Source: Stomoxys calcitrans (taxonomy: Eukaryota; Arthropoda; Insecta; Diptera; Muscidae). From it: 64,000 bases of DNA. A program made the position numbers and the translations under genes. Position 1 is the stretch's first letter, and every line of letters starts with the position of its first letter. The stretch covers positions 61,583,820-61,647,819 of the forward strand of contig NC_081554.1 of assembly GCF_963082655.1 (NCBI RefSeq). The letters run 5' to 3'. The notes under the pieces were generated by a model. That model was not told the origin of the DNA, made no database searches, and saw nothing but the letters and a program-made list of their open reading frames with translations. Below, in pieces: positions 31,430 to 42,356 of the stretch.

Positions 31430-32665
31430 CTAGGGTCTTCTTTATGGTCTTCAGCCCATAAAAGCCGCAATTTTTGTCCGATTTCGCTGAAATTTGAAGC
31501 AATGAGTTGTACTAAGAACTTTGGCATCCGGTCTGAATATGGTGCATATCGGTCTATATTTACATATAGCTGCCATATAGACCGATCTGCCGATTTTGGG
31601 TCTAAAGCCCATAACAGGCGCATTTATTGTCTGATTTCACTGAAATTTGAAACAGTAACGTTTATCCTTTGGATATTCTGTTTTAGTTTGGCTCAGATCG
31701 GTCAGGATTTGGGTATAGCTGTCATCTAGACCGATCTCCCGATTTACTGCTGATTTAAGGTCTTGGGCCCATAAAAGGCGCAATTATTGTTCGATTTCGC
31801 TGAAATTTGAAACAGTGAGTTGTGTTAAGTCAGTTGATATCCTTGTTTAATTTGGCTTAGATCGGTCCAGATTTGGATATAGCTGCCATATAGACCGATC
31901 TTCCGATTTAAGGTCTTGGGCCCATAAAAAGCGCATTTATTGTTCGATTTTACTGAAAATCTGGACAGTGAGTAGTCTTAGGCCATTTAGTATCTGTTTT
32001 TAATTTGGCTCAGATCGGTCTAGATTTGGATATAGCTGCCTTATAGACCGATCTCTCGATTTAAGATCCTGGACCCATAATAGGCGCATTCATAGTCCGA
32101 TTTCGCTGAAATTTGAAACAACAAGTTGTGTTAGGTATCATGACATCATTGTGCAATTTGGCATAGATCGGTCTGGATTTGGATATAGCTGCCAAATGAT
32201 CGATGTTGTTGTTGTAGTAGCCACATTTGCATGTGGAGATGGGTGGCGATCCTCGTCAAGCTCTTTCAAGATGAGCAAGCTCGTTCCGGTCCAAAGGACC
32301 AATCGCCGCGGGAACACAAATAGATCGATCTCTCAGTTTGAGGTCTTGGCCCCATAAAAGGCGCATTTATTGTTCGATTTCGCTGAAATTTAGTTTAATT
32401 TAATTAATTTAAATTTAATTTTAGCCTTTCGACATCCTTTTATCGGTCCATATTTGGATTTTGCTTCCAAAAAGACCCATTTTGTTCTAAAAATGTCCGT
32501 GTCAAATTTGGTCCAAATCGGACCATATTTCGAAATAGCTGCGATGAGTGCATGAATTATGAATTTTTCACCGGACTATTACGAAAGGTTGTTTAGTTAT
32601 ATACTCGAGGTGGTGGGTATCCAAAGTTCGGCCCGGCCGAACTTAATGCGTTTTCTCATTGTTTT
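31430..32665 (+). mobile_element. DINE-like subfamily Ib, 5'-truncated
   Basis: About seven units with 'tcttgggcccataaaa', 'gcgcatttattgttcgattt', 'cagtgagttgtgtta' and 'ggatatagctgccatataga'. The right module is at 32600-32665: 'gaggtggtgggtatccaaag', hairpin TTCGGCCCGGCCGAA and 'cttaatgcgttttctcattg'. The left module is missing. Confidence 0.8.
32202..32315 (-). repeat. Short repeat S1, copy 2, inserted in DINE-like array
   Basis: Reverse complement of the S1 core with a (GTT)n run at its left, i.e. a (CAA)n tail. Flanks 'aaatgatcgat' and 'aaatagatcgat' look like an imperfect target-site duplication, which suggests retroposition of S1 by itself. Confidence 0.65.
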
Positions 32666-33177
32666 GTGTTCTTTCTCATTGCCTAATCTTTCTTCGGACA
32701 CAATGGACCTAAGTTCCCAGAGTAAAGCAAATAGCCATTGAGCTTGTTCTACAGGTGTCATTGTATAACATAAGATTAATAACCATAACAGCAGTGAACA
32801 CAAACATCAATTTATAAAATGTTTATTTTGAAGTTTACATTTTTGTAAGGCGAATTCAAAAACTAATTGACATAAAATTTTATCAGCTGGGTTGATGAGA
32901 CCATCTGATAAATACGCCTTGGATGATTCTAAATGTTTATTTCGATATCGACTTTCGCCTAATCGATTAGTTGACTTTGTGTAAAAAAATCGAGGTTCAC
33001 TATCACTGATTAAAAAGTGGAATAATCGATTTATAGGTCGATTTGGTCTCATAACAATGTACCCCAATTTTTTGCCAAAATTATATCGCTAATGGGAGCT
33101 TTAACAGTTTTTGGACAAACTCAATGGCAAAACAGAATGAAGACCGAAACAGAATGAACGCAATGAGTATTATTTTG
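32666..33177. other. No recognised feature
   Basis: AT-rich, no repeats shared within the window. Confidence 0.35.
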
Positions 33178-33350
33178 AGTGTCGCGTTGCAAAAATGCAA
33201 CGCTGCAAAAAAATTTCAAAAAATCTACTCACAAAAGTTGAACAATTTTTAACATTGACGACTACAAACACTACTTCACGTGTGCCAGCAATAAATGATG
33301 ACCATTTTCAAGCGCCAAATTTTAAAAAATTTTAACTTTACCCCGTGACT
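33178..33350 (+). repeat. Repeat VI, copy 1
   Basis: Starts 'gagtgtcgcgttgcaaaaat' and is repeated with gaps at 36783-36905. Nature unknown; probably part of a dispersed element. Confidence 0.55.
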
Positions 33351-33429
33351 GTGGTCTAGGCGTAAATTCGTGTAGACAGAAGTAGTTCTTTTCAGCTGAA
33401 GATACAAATTGTCCGCGTGTCAAGGCAAA

Positions 33430-33790
33430 GCGTGCCTCCTAGAAGCTTTTCTGCGAACAAATCGATAACGTTAATGATGCCTTCAAAATGAAAAAGTTTA
33501 TTTCAAAAACCTATGTCTATACTGAAACGTTGGTAGACGACATGGAAGTGAGAGCAGAGACAACGGAGTATATTTTGAGGCTTTTGGTGAAAACCCATTT
33601 TCCACAGTATACTGAGAGTGATCGAAGGATCATCATCACAAAATTTATGGTAAAGAAATCCCTGAGGAGCTTTAAACCATTTAAATCACCCGGACCTGAT
33701 GGAATATTTGCGGTGTTAATACAGAAGGAGGCTGACTATCTGGCGCCTCATCTGGCCAATATTTTCACAGTGTGCCTAAAGGTACGTTCA
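33430..33790 (+). pseudogene. LINE reverse transcriptase N-terminal fragment
   Basis: A readable frame from 33488 contains 'VKKSLRSFKPFKSPGPDG', reverse transcriptase motif 2 ('KSPGPDGI') as in I/Loa/R1-type LINEs, followed by 'YLAPHLANIF'. The fragment ends where a different repeat begins at ~33785. It is better preserved than the equivalent part of LINE-C (24605). Confidence 0.65.
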
Positions 33791-34060
33791 GATTGATCAA
33801 ATATTTGATCCATCTTGCATCTTGTTTTGTTATTTATGCCCAAAATATGTCAAATTCGATAATTCTTGCTTTTGCATTTATATTAAAGTACGTTTACCAT
33901 GGTCACTAAATCCGGATTTAAGGCTCTCATCAGCTGATTTTATTAAGGGAAAACAGGTGATCGAGCCACTAAATCCGGATTTAGTGGCCAATGTAAACGT
34001 GCTTTTAGACACATTTATTTAACACATTTTGTTTGTTCAAAAACGAGTCAAATAGCGTTA
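33786..34060 (+). repeat. Direct duplication E, copy 1 (holds a MITE)
   Basis: Sequence 'gatcaaatatttgatcc', 'gttttgttatttatgccc' and 'gacacatttatttaacac' is repeated at 34063-34196 in the same order. This copy is longer because a 119-bp MITE is inserted. Confidence 0.8.
33886..34004. mobile_element. Harbinger-like MITE, copy 1, 119 bp
   Basis: Terminal inverted repeats AAGTACGTTTACCATGGTCA / reverse complement of AAGCACGTTTACATTGGCCA, continuing to 'ctaaatccggattta' on both arms (~35 bp). TTA occurs on both sides (33883-33885 and 34005-34007). The duplicate at 34063-34196 shows the empty site with a single TTA. A 3-bp TTA/TAA target is the hallmark of PIF/Harbinger. Confidence 0.85.
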
Positions 34061-34062
34061 AG

Positions 34063-34196
34063 GTACGTTCAAATTTATCAAATATTTGATCCATCTTGTT
34101 TTGTTATTTATGCCCAAAATATGTCAAATTCGAAAATTCTTGATTTTGCATTGATATTAGACACATTTATTTGACACATTTTGTTTGTTCAAAAAC
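34063..34196 (+). repeat. Direct duplication E, copy 2 (empty site)
   Basis: Same sequence as 33786-34060 but without the MITE; reads 'gatattagacacatttattt' across the insertion point. Confidence 0.8.
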
Positions 34197-34266
34197 AAAA
34201 AAACAAACAAACAAAAAACAAAACAAAAAAAAAAAGCGTTACCATTAAATGCAAAAATGCTTTTAA

Positions 34267-34360
34267 AAGTACGTTTACATTGGCCACTAAATCCGGATTT
34301 AAGGGAAAACAGGTGATCGAGCCATTAAATCCGGATTTAGTGTCCTATGTAAACATGCTT
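34267..34360. mobile_element. Harbinger-like MITE, copy 2, 94 bp
   Basis: Flanked by TAA (34264-34266 and 34361-34363). It has the same arms but lacks ~25 bp of the centre ('ggctc...tcagctgatttt'). Confidence 0.85.
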
Positions 34361-34512
34361 TAATATATAAACAAAATTAGATTACACATATATATTGAGC
34401 TAAAATATCGTCTTGTTTTGTTTCTAAGTTAAATACTTTGCGTATCTGGGTCGATTCGATGCCAAGTATTGTCAAAAATTCAAAAAAAAAAATTTATGTC
34501 GGCTGATAGCTT

Positions 34513-34977
34513 AAGCCGCTTTTACACGGAATGTAAATGTCTTATGACCTGTCACTTTTTGTACTCACATGTAATTGAAAATGTCTGTCAAAATTTGTGA
34601 ATTTACATATGATTCATAATTTTTGCTATCACACATGCATTTTATGTCCGTATGACATAACCTAAAAATTTGATCACAAGCTGATTTTTTTATGCGTAAA
34701 AATTGTTAAAGTTGTGGAAAAGCTGGTTAATTTATAAAATTGCGAAAACAATTTAATTTTGAGTTACTTTCATTCGACTGATATCAAAAAACGCTGATTT
34801 CTTTCTGTTTTTGTCAGAAGGAATAGGGGGCGCTCTAATCGAAAGAAATTACATGGGCTATTTTGAAAAGTGATTCTCGTATATTAGTTTTGTTTGTATC
34901 ACACGGCATGTACAACTCTGCATGTGCTAAATTTGACATGTAAGACAAATACATGCCGTCTAAATGAGCCTTTAGCT
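34513..34977. mobile_element. MITE family M2, copy 1
   Basis: Imperfect inverted ends: 'cttttacacggaatgtaaat' at the left and, reversed, 'ctcatttagacggcatgtat' at the right. The interior shares 'gcgctctaatcg' and 'tatcacacggcatgtacaa' with 35301-35624. Confidence 0.55.
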
Positions 34978-34989
34978 TAACCTTATTCA

Positions 34990-35160
34990 GTGAACCCTGG
35001 CATTGAGGATGTCAACTTGTTCTCTTTGTAAATTAATTCTTTGTTTAGATTTTCTCCTATTTTTGTCATTTTCATTCGGCACATATGACATCCTTAATGA
35101 TGTTAATGGGGCCTATCCACTTTATGTTTTCGAAAATGACCTAACCTTCTATTGGTGAAT
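34990..35160 (+). repeat. Repeat VII, copy 1
   Basis: 'ggcattgaggatgtcaact', 'tttgtttagattttctccta' and 'gggcctatccactttatg' recur in the same order at 36552-36722, over ~170 bp. Nature unknown. Confidence 0.75.
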
Positions 35161-35300
35161 CCTGCCCCTGTCCTATGGTGATGGGTTTAAAAACAACAAG
35201 TGTGAAGGGTTCAGATGTTTTCCAAAGCAAAGCGAGTTAATGCAGATACTGCATGGCAGTAAATCGAAACAATTGGAAAGTTTAAACTCAAGCAAATTAA

Positions 35301-35624
35301 AGCCCCAATTAGACGAGCCGACAAGTCATACGACATGTCACTTTCTGTAATCATAAGACTTGTCTTATGTAAGTCAAATACGAATAGAGCGCTCTCTAAT
35401 CGCCATGTATTGTCGTATGTATTGCACTTTTTTTTATAGACATGTGTCTACATGTATGTTCGATGAAATAGAAGCTCGATTTAATCGAAAAAGTTGCATA
35501 TTTATTCCAAAATCCATTTGTCATATTAAATTTTTCTTACGTATCACACGATGTGTACAATTTTCAGCGTGGCTATTTTTGAAATTACATATGACTTGTC
35601 GGCTCGTCAATGGAGGCTTTAGTT
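35301..35624. mobile_element. MITE family M2, copy 2
   Basis: Terminal inverted repeats 'ttagacgagccgacaagtca' and the reverse complement of 'tgacttgtcggctcgtcaa' at the right, outer ends AAAGCC / GGCTTT, 324 bp. No coding capacity. Confidence 0.75.
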
Positions 35625-36189
35625 AAAAGTTTTTAAAATACCTACTCTAAACAAAAAAACTTTTACACTCGTATTCACAAAACTTAAAACAGCTTTATAA
35701 TGGGTTTATTTGACAGTTCTATAAAGGAAATCTGTCAAATAAGCAGAGTTTAACACTATTTTAAGTTTTGTGAATATGGGCATTAGTTGTGAACTTCCCT
35801 TCATAATTTGTTGAAATTAACAGGGTTGCATTTTTAAAGCAAAATTTTGATCTTTGCCATTGTTGCATTCGGGAATGCATTGAAATCATTGCTTCAACAA
35901 ACTTCACTTGTTTCCGCTATTTTTAATGCGGTTTAAAATTTGGGTACCTTTTAATCCGGTATATGAGTTTCGGTACTTTGTACTTTGAATCATTTGGTTT
36001 CAAATATTATGGGTCGTTTTACATAATGGCTGTGCATTATTTAAGTATGTACTATATGGTGCATTGCAATGAAATATGTATGAAAATGACATCAATCCAG
36101 ATTGGCAACTAATGCTAAAGCAGAGTATTTTATTCAGCTTTCGGATTCGTTGTGAAAAAACAAAATTTTTTGTTTAACATAATTACTTA

Positions 36190-36300
36190 AGATGCCTTTA
36201 GACGAGCAGACATGTCATAGGTTATTTCAAAAATAGCTACTCTGAATGTTGTACACATGATATAATCACCAGGTAGCGTACCGTAAACAGCTGAGTACAA
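36190..36300 (-). mobile_element. MITE M2 fragment
   Basis: 'tttagacgagcagacatgtca' then 'ttcaaaaatagctactctga' correspond to the right end of 35301-35624 reversed. The far end is lost. Confidence 0.55.
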
Positions 36301-36551
36301 TTTTTTCTCGCGAAGTACACAATCTATCAACGAGTGTGTGTGTATTATAGTTAAGAACCATAGCACAAACAAACAATGAAAAATGGAGCGAACTAGTAAC
36401 ATGCTCAAAATCAGGGTTGCACTAATCACTGATTTTGACAAATAGTGTACTCAACATCTTGTTGTTGGGCAACTGCCACTACCTGTAAATAAATATGTCT
36501 TGGTTGTACATATCATAAGCAATCAGCCGACATACAATTTGTGAGTTTTGA

Positions 36552-36722
36552 CAATACTCGGCATTGAGGATGTCAACTTTTTCTCTTTGTACATTCATTC
36601 TTTGTTTAGATTTTCTCCTATTTGTCTCATTTTTATCCTGCACCTTCCTTAATGATCTTCATAGGGCCTATCCACTTTATGGTTTCGAAAGTGGCCTAAC
36701 CTTCTTTTAGTGAATTCAGGTG
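36552..36722 (+). repeat. Repeat VII, copy 2
   Basis: Second copy of the ~170-bp sequence at 34990-35160. Confidence 0.75.
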
Positions 36723-36905
36723 TGATATGTACGAAAAGTGTAATATGACAAATGGATTTTGGAATAAATATCCAACATTTTTGAGTGTCGCGTTGCAAAA
36801 ATGCAACACTGTAAACCAATGCCAAAAAATCAACACGCAAAACTTGTTATCTTTGACGACTAAAAACAATATCTACATGTGGCAAAAAAATATAACTTTA
36901 CCGGT
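36723..36905. repeat. MITE M2 scrap plus repeat VI, copy 2
   Basis: 36738-36776 carries 'atatgacaaatggattttgg', the reverse of the centre of M2 copy 2. It is followed at 36783 by 'gagtgtcgcgttgcaaaaat', which starts repeat VI as at 33178. A poly-T run follows (36908-36924). Confidence 0.55.
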
Positions 36906-36959
36906 TGTTTTTTTTTTTTTTTTTGGGATTTGTGTGCAGAGTTGCATTTGCCTGCAATG

Positions 36960-37120
36960 ATGCTAGATATGACAAGACGAGTTATTGGTGCCTTTAAATA
37001 ACCAATGGCCATCATGTTCTGGCGACGATCGGTCCTTGGGAACGGAACGAGCTTGCTTACCTAAAGGAGCTTGACGAGAATCGCCACCAACCTCCACATA
37101 CAAATGTGGCTAAGTCATTT
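36960..37120 (+). repeat. Short repeat S1, copy 3
   Basis: 'tgacaagacgagttattgg', 'ggaacgagcttgcttacc' and 'aaatgtggctaagtc': the same layout as 2045-2195, without LINE-A body. Confidence 0.65.
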
Positions 37121-37176
37121 TAATTTTATATAAATGTTTCTCGGGGTTTATAATTGCGATTTCATTAAAGTTCTAA

Positions 37177-37295
37177 AGCCCCGTTTACATTGGCCGCTAA
37201 ATCCGGATTTAAGGCTCACGTCAGCTGATTTTCTAAAGGGAAAACAGGTGATCGAACCATTAAATCCGGATTTAGTGGCGAATGTAAACGGGGTT
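37177..37295. mobile_element. Harbinger-like MITE, copy 3, 119 bp
   Basis: Flanked by TAA (37174-37176 and 37296-37298). Arms AGCCCCGTTTACATTGGCCG and matching reverse complement, both running into 'ctaaatccggattta'. Confidence 0.85.
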
Positions 37296-37299
37296 TAAG

Positions 37300-38275
37300 C
37301 AATTTTTGAAATCCAGAATGTTTAATCATTGAATAAATATGTTGCGTTCTGCCTCTTTTAGTTTTGTCATTCAGATTGAATGATGACACCATAAGTTTTG
37401 ATAAGCGGCGATAAGATTGGCCACTTAGCTAATCGGGGATAGCATTTTTCGCCATACAAACTAAGCGGGGAAAATCCGCTTAATGGCTAAATAAAACAAA
37501 GCTACTATTACTCATGGCCGGTTACAAAGCACTAAATGATTCAACAAAAAAATTTCGACGAAATTCTGTCATTCGCCAATCTTGTTTTCAGATTATTTGC
37601 ATTGGAAGAAATATATATAAAACAATTTTATACTATATTTCATACCGATTATTTATAACATGTGAAGATCGAATAAAAACAACATACGTAATTATTAAGT
37701 ATGAACGACCCATTAAGTTTAAAGCAAATTAATCAAAGTACCAAGTACTCAACTGTGGTGGAGTGAGTAACTAGACAAAGAAAAAAACAAATCAATGGCA
37801 ATTTGTAATGTAATAAACATAAGAAAACTCGTGCGCTAGCCCAAGGAAAATTAAAATAGCATTGCAGCTTATATTAAGTGAGAGTTTTAAAAGGTGAACA
37901 TCTCTCTAAATGCCACATCAAATTTGCTATGCAATGAAGGAAAGTGTATTGCATAAGGGCGATCTGCATCGATCGTAACAAAAGGTGGTCAGAAAAGGCA
38001 AAGCCTCAGCACAATATTTTGTTTAATTATGAAATACCACATTATTCATGCAGCGTAACGCCTTAAAAATATGTATTTTGATATTATAATGTTAATTTTA
38101 ATTAAGTGTCAAAATTAAACAAAGTGTGATAATTTAATAAAGTGTTATGCAGATGTATCATGTTTTTCTTAATCGATTTTTTTATTATCAAGGTATCTTA
38201 GAAGGATTCAGTGAGCTTTATTGGACATTACCGAAAATACAATTGAGATGTTCGGATAATATAAACACTTCTACC
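37300..38275. other. No recognised feature
   Basis: About 1 kb of AT-rich DNA with no shared repeat and no convincing gene. Confidence 0.35.
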
Positions 38276-38790
38276 ATTTAAGGTCTTGAGTTCATAAAAG
38301 GCACATCTCTTATCTTACTACTCTGAAATTTGTACATAGTCTTGTATGAGACTACACATTGGATGGGGTTATATATGGATATATGCAGCTGCCAAATAGA
38401 CTGATCTTCAGATGTAAGGCCGCGAGTCTACACAAGTATATATATTATTGGTATCTCTGAAGTTTGAAATAAAATGTAGTTTATCATTCGATGCGCATTT
38501 CAAGTACAATCCAAAATTGTTTAAATATTTCCTTATATGTAAAATAGTTGCTCGTATTGTATAGGATAACAAACATGATATATCCAAAATTTGGCTCAGC
38601 TATACTTTATTCGTTTGTATGCTCAATTATGTCATTTCGTTCGCATCACATATCTATTTCTTTCACTACAAAGTGTAATATTATTATTCCGCGTTAAACT
38701 TTATGACGATATAGCCATGTTTCTCCATTCTTCTGTCTGTTGAAATCACGGCACAGCTTAACGATATTGAGCTGAAACTTCGCAGACAAT
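38276..38790 (+). mobile_element. Decayed DINE-like Ib copy
   Basis: Weak units ('taaggtcttgagttcataaa'), a corrupted right end ('tatccaaaatttggctcagc') and then a second left-module remnant ('gatatagccatgtttctcc', 'gtctgttgaaatcacgg'). Much older than the neighbour at 38795. Confidence 0.55.
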
Positions 38791-38794
38791 CTTT

Positions 38795-40148
38795 TTATAC
38801 CCATCACCAAATATCAATATCCGACCCTATAAAATATATATATTCTTGATCGTCGTAAAAATATAAGACGACCCAGCCATGTCCGTCCATCTGTCTGTTG
38901 AAATCAGGCTACAGTCTTTAAAAATAAAGATATTTAGCTGTAGCTTTGCACATATTCTTTTTTTATCCATCGGCAAGTGAAGTGGGCTATATCGGACTAT
39001 ATCTTGGTGTAGACCCCATATAAAACGATCTGCCGATTTAAGGTCTTAGGCCCATAAAAGCCGCATTTATTACCCGATTTTGCAGAAATTTGAGACAGAG
39101 TTGTGTTCGGTCACTAGACATCCTTGTTTAATTTGGACAAGATCGGTTTAGATTTCGATATAGCTGCCATATAGACCGATTTCTCGACTTAAGGTCTTGG
39201 GCCCATAAAAGGCTCGTTTATTGTCCGATTTCGCTGAAATTTGGGACAGCAAGTTGTATTAAGCTCTTCGACATTTTTTTTAAATTTGGACCAGATTGGT
39301 TCAGATTTGGATATAGCTGCTTTATAGACTAATCTCTCGATTTAACGTCTTATATTCATAAAAGTCGCATTTATTGTTCGATTTCGCTGAAATTTAGGGC
39401 AGTGAGTTGTGTTAGGTCACTCAATATCTTTCTTCAATTTGGCCAATACCAGTCCAGATTTGTATATAGCTGCTATATAGACCGATCTATTGATTTGAGG
39501 TCTTGTGCACATGAAAGGCGAATTTATAATCTGATTTCGCTGAAATTTGGGACAATGAATTGTGTTAAGCACTTCAAAATCTGTTTCCAATTTGGCTTAG
39601 ACCGCTCTAGATTTGAATAAAGCTGCCATAAAAACCGATCTCTCTATTTTAGGTTTTGGGCACATAAAAGGCGCATTTATTGTCCGATTTCGTTGAAATT
39701 TGGGACAGTGAGTTGTGTTGGGTCCCTCAATATCTTTTCAATTTCAATTTTGCCCAGATCGGTTCAGATTAGGATATAGCTGCCATATGACCGATCTCTC
39801 GATCTAAGGTCTTGGGCCCAATTTACTATCTGATTTCGCTCTAATTTGACGAAGTGATTTATGTTTGGCTTTTCGACATCCAGGGGTTATATGGTTCAGA
39901 TCGGCATATATCTGGTTATAGCTGCCAACAAAATCAATATTTTGTTATTCAAAATTGAACATTGACTTTTATTTATTACACCAATCAATGTCCGTGCCGG
40001 GTTTGGTCCAAATCGTACATAGCTGCTATGGTTGCACAAAATATGCATCTTTTATCGGATTATGACGAAAGGTGGTTTACATATATACCCGAGGTGGCTG
40101 GTATCCAAAGTTCAGCCCGGCCGAACTTAATGCCTTTTTACTTGTTTT
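38795..40148 (+). mobile_element. DINE-like subfamily Ib, complete (1.35 kb)
   Basis: Left module from 'ttttatacccatcacc' through 'tatatattcttgatcgtcgt' and 'gtctgttgaaatc'. About six array units, with the 'gatatagctgcc' word near 39157, 39310, 39462, 39615 and 39773, i.e. 152-158 bp apart. Right module 'ggtggctggtatccaaagt', hairpin region TTCAGCCCGGCCGAA and 'ctttttacttgttt'. Confidence 0.85.
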
Positions 40149-40235
40149 ATTTATGCAGGCTATAAAAATTGAAAAAATTAGTTGAAACGATCCATGCCAA
40201 ATATGTAAACATCGGTATATTTAAGATATAGCTGT

Positions 40236-40375
40236 CTGTATCGGGTCGCATTCGGCTATAAAAAGGAGGCTCTTTATCATTGAGCTTAAACTTGAATCGG
40301 ACAGCACCCATTGATATGTGAGAAGTGTGCCCCTGTTCCTTAATGGAATGTTCATGGGCAAAATTGCAATTGAGT
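40236..40375 (+). mobile_element. SINE 3' half
   Basis: Begins in the body at 'ttcggctataaaaaggagg' and runs to the 3' end 'catgggcaaaattgcaat'. The tRNA-like head is missing. Confidence 0.8.
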
Positions 40376-40411
40376 TGGCCTTTCTATATTCCTACCGAGT
40401 ATGGCTAAGAT

Positions 40412-40732
40412 GCAAATGCAAATTGCAAATTTGCCCATGAACATTCCATTAAGGAACAGGGACAAACTTCTCACATATCAATGAGTGCAGTCCGATTCAA
40501 GTTTAATCTCAATGATAAGGCACCTCCTTTTTATAGCCGAGTCCGAACGTCGTGCCTCAGTGCGACACTTCTTTCGGGAGAAGTATTTTCATGGCAAAGA
40601 ACCTCACAAATGTTGCCAGCATTAGGAGGGGAAAACCACCGCTGAAAATTTTTTGGGATGTCGACGCCGGGATTTGAACCCATGCGTGCAGCGTCAAAGG
40701 CGGACATGCTAACCTGAGCTACGGTGGCCTCC
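40412..40732 (-). mobile_element. tRNA-derived SINE, copy 7
   Basis: Nearly complete minus-strand copy; box B reads 'ggatttgaaccc', one change from the usual. It faces the SINE fragment just before it, tail to tail. Confidence 0.85.
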
Positions 40733-41395
40733 ATTATTTTGAATATAGCTGCCATTAATACTGATCTCTCGGATAAAAGCAGAGTTTATTGCCCTATTTC
40801 GCTGGAAGTTTGCACAGTAAGCTTTGTTAGTCTCTTCTACATCCGTTTTCTATATGGCTCAGATCAGTCTATATTTCGACAATGCTGCTATATAGACCAA
40901 TATCCCAATTTGGGGTATTGGGTCCTAAAAGTCGTATTTTTTAACCCATTTCGCTGAAATTCGCTACAGTGTGCTATGCCAGGCTTTTCGACATGAGTGC
41001 TCTATATGGTTTAGATCGGTCTATATTTGGATATAGCGGCCATAGAGACCGATCACCCGATTTAAGTTTTTGGGCCCATAAAAGCTGTATTTTGTTGCCG
41101 ATTATTCTGAAGTTGGGTACATTGGGCTGTAGTACACCTTCACATATCGTCCTGAAAATGGTAAAGATCAGGCTATATTTAGATATAACTACCACATAAA
41201 CCAATATTCTGTTTTACCATTTTGAACGGTGAATTGTATTAGATTGCTCGACGTCGGTGTCGAATCCAAATGGGACCATATTTTGATACAGCCTATAGGT
41301 TCATATTTGTGAATTTATTCACAATATATATTTAAATCAACTTCACAAAATAAATCATTCAAAATCACATTTACTTCCAATATTCAATATGTTTT

Positions 41396-41755
41396 CTTAT
41401 TTCTTTTTTATATTTGTTATGAGGCAAAATTTCATCACAATAGCTGTTGTCCTCGAAAAGTAGTCAAAGTCGGTTGTCCTAAAACAACGGCGATGCGTAG
41501 AAATTGAAAATAAATTAAGCAGCGTTGGCAATCCTGTTTTACTTATATACAGCGTGATATTCAAGGACGCGTCCTCGAAAGTAACGATACATAAAGTAAT
41601 GTACTCAAAAGTACCGGTAGGTAGTAAATCTGCGATAAATAGGCCCCAAATAGGGCAAAAAATTTTTTTTTTTATATAGAAAGGCTTAAAAAGTCGGGAG
41701 ATAATTTTTAATCGGTCAAAACTCCGAAAATTTTTTGGTCCCCAAAAGTCACGGT

Positions 41756-41761
<6 letters not shown>
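41396..41761 (-). repeat. Family IV repeat, copy 2
   Basis: Reverse of the 28114-28540 type: 'ccccaaaagtcacggtacac', 'actcaaaagtaccggtaggta' and 'caatcctgtttt'. It abuts a (TA)n tract, as copy 1 does. Confidence 0.6.

Positions 41762-41809
<48 letters not shown>
41762..41809. repeat. (TA)n microsatellite
   Basis: About 48 bp of TA; followed by subfamily II DINE-like wording ('cctagagccactgcaagcgc', 41810-41865). Confidence 0.95.
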
Positions 41810-41811
<2 letters not shown>

Positions 41812-41919
41812 TAGAGCCACTGCAAGCGCATTTATTGACCATTCTTCTCGAAACTGTGTGCATTCCGAGTGGTACATCACAATTTAATTGCCTCAAATTA
41901 GCGACTTTTTCACCGACCT

Positions 41920-42070
41920 AAATGCTTTGGAGTTGTCTCGATCGGAGTGCAAAAAGTGCTCAACAATTGGCTTTATCGCATGCAAAAGTGTATAAATCAT
42001 GCTGGACGATACTTTGAAAAACAATAAAACAATTTTTGATGATAAAAGTTTGCAGTTTCATTATTAGGCC
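41920..42070 (+). pseudogene. Possible mariner-type transposase C-terminus
   Basis: One frame gives 'WLYRMQKCINHAGRYFEKQ' and a stop, similar to the last residues of mariner transposases ('R-x-x-K-C-I-x-x-x-G-x-YFE'). Only this tail is visible and the upstream catalytic part is not. Weak call. Confidence 0.35.
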
Positions 42071-42356
42071 AGAATTTTATAAAGCGCCCTCGTACTTGAA
42101 CCACTTAGGTGATTTTTGAGGCGGGCGTTCCTCTAGCTTCCACAGATCTTTCAAGTTGTCCCGCTTAACCGACAGACACTTTTAAGGGTTTTCTTTGAAA
42201 GACAAGGCAGACCTTCAGATCTCGCCAGAAGAACTTGAAAAATGCGTTAAAGTGCGTAAGATTCGCTGGTCATGCTATGTATATCCATAATTCACGAGAA
42301 GAAATTGTAAACATAGAGATTCTGACCGCAGATGTACCATTAAAGCATAGTGCATT

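Larger units (their letters stand above)
40155..41310 (+). mobile_element. Decayed DINE-like Ib array, split by SINEs
   Basis: Array wording at 40155-40235 and again at 40733-41310 ('gatttaagtttttgggccca', 'ggatatagcggccatagaga'). Two SINE pieces lie between. Confidence 0.6.

Noticed and set aside
37514..37732. 72-codon ORF as a gene
   Set aside because: No motif, no similarity within the window, length within chance for AT-rich DNA.
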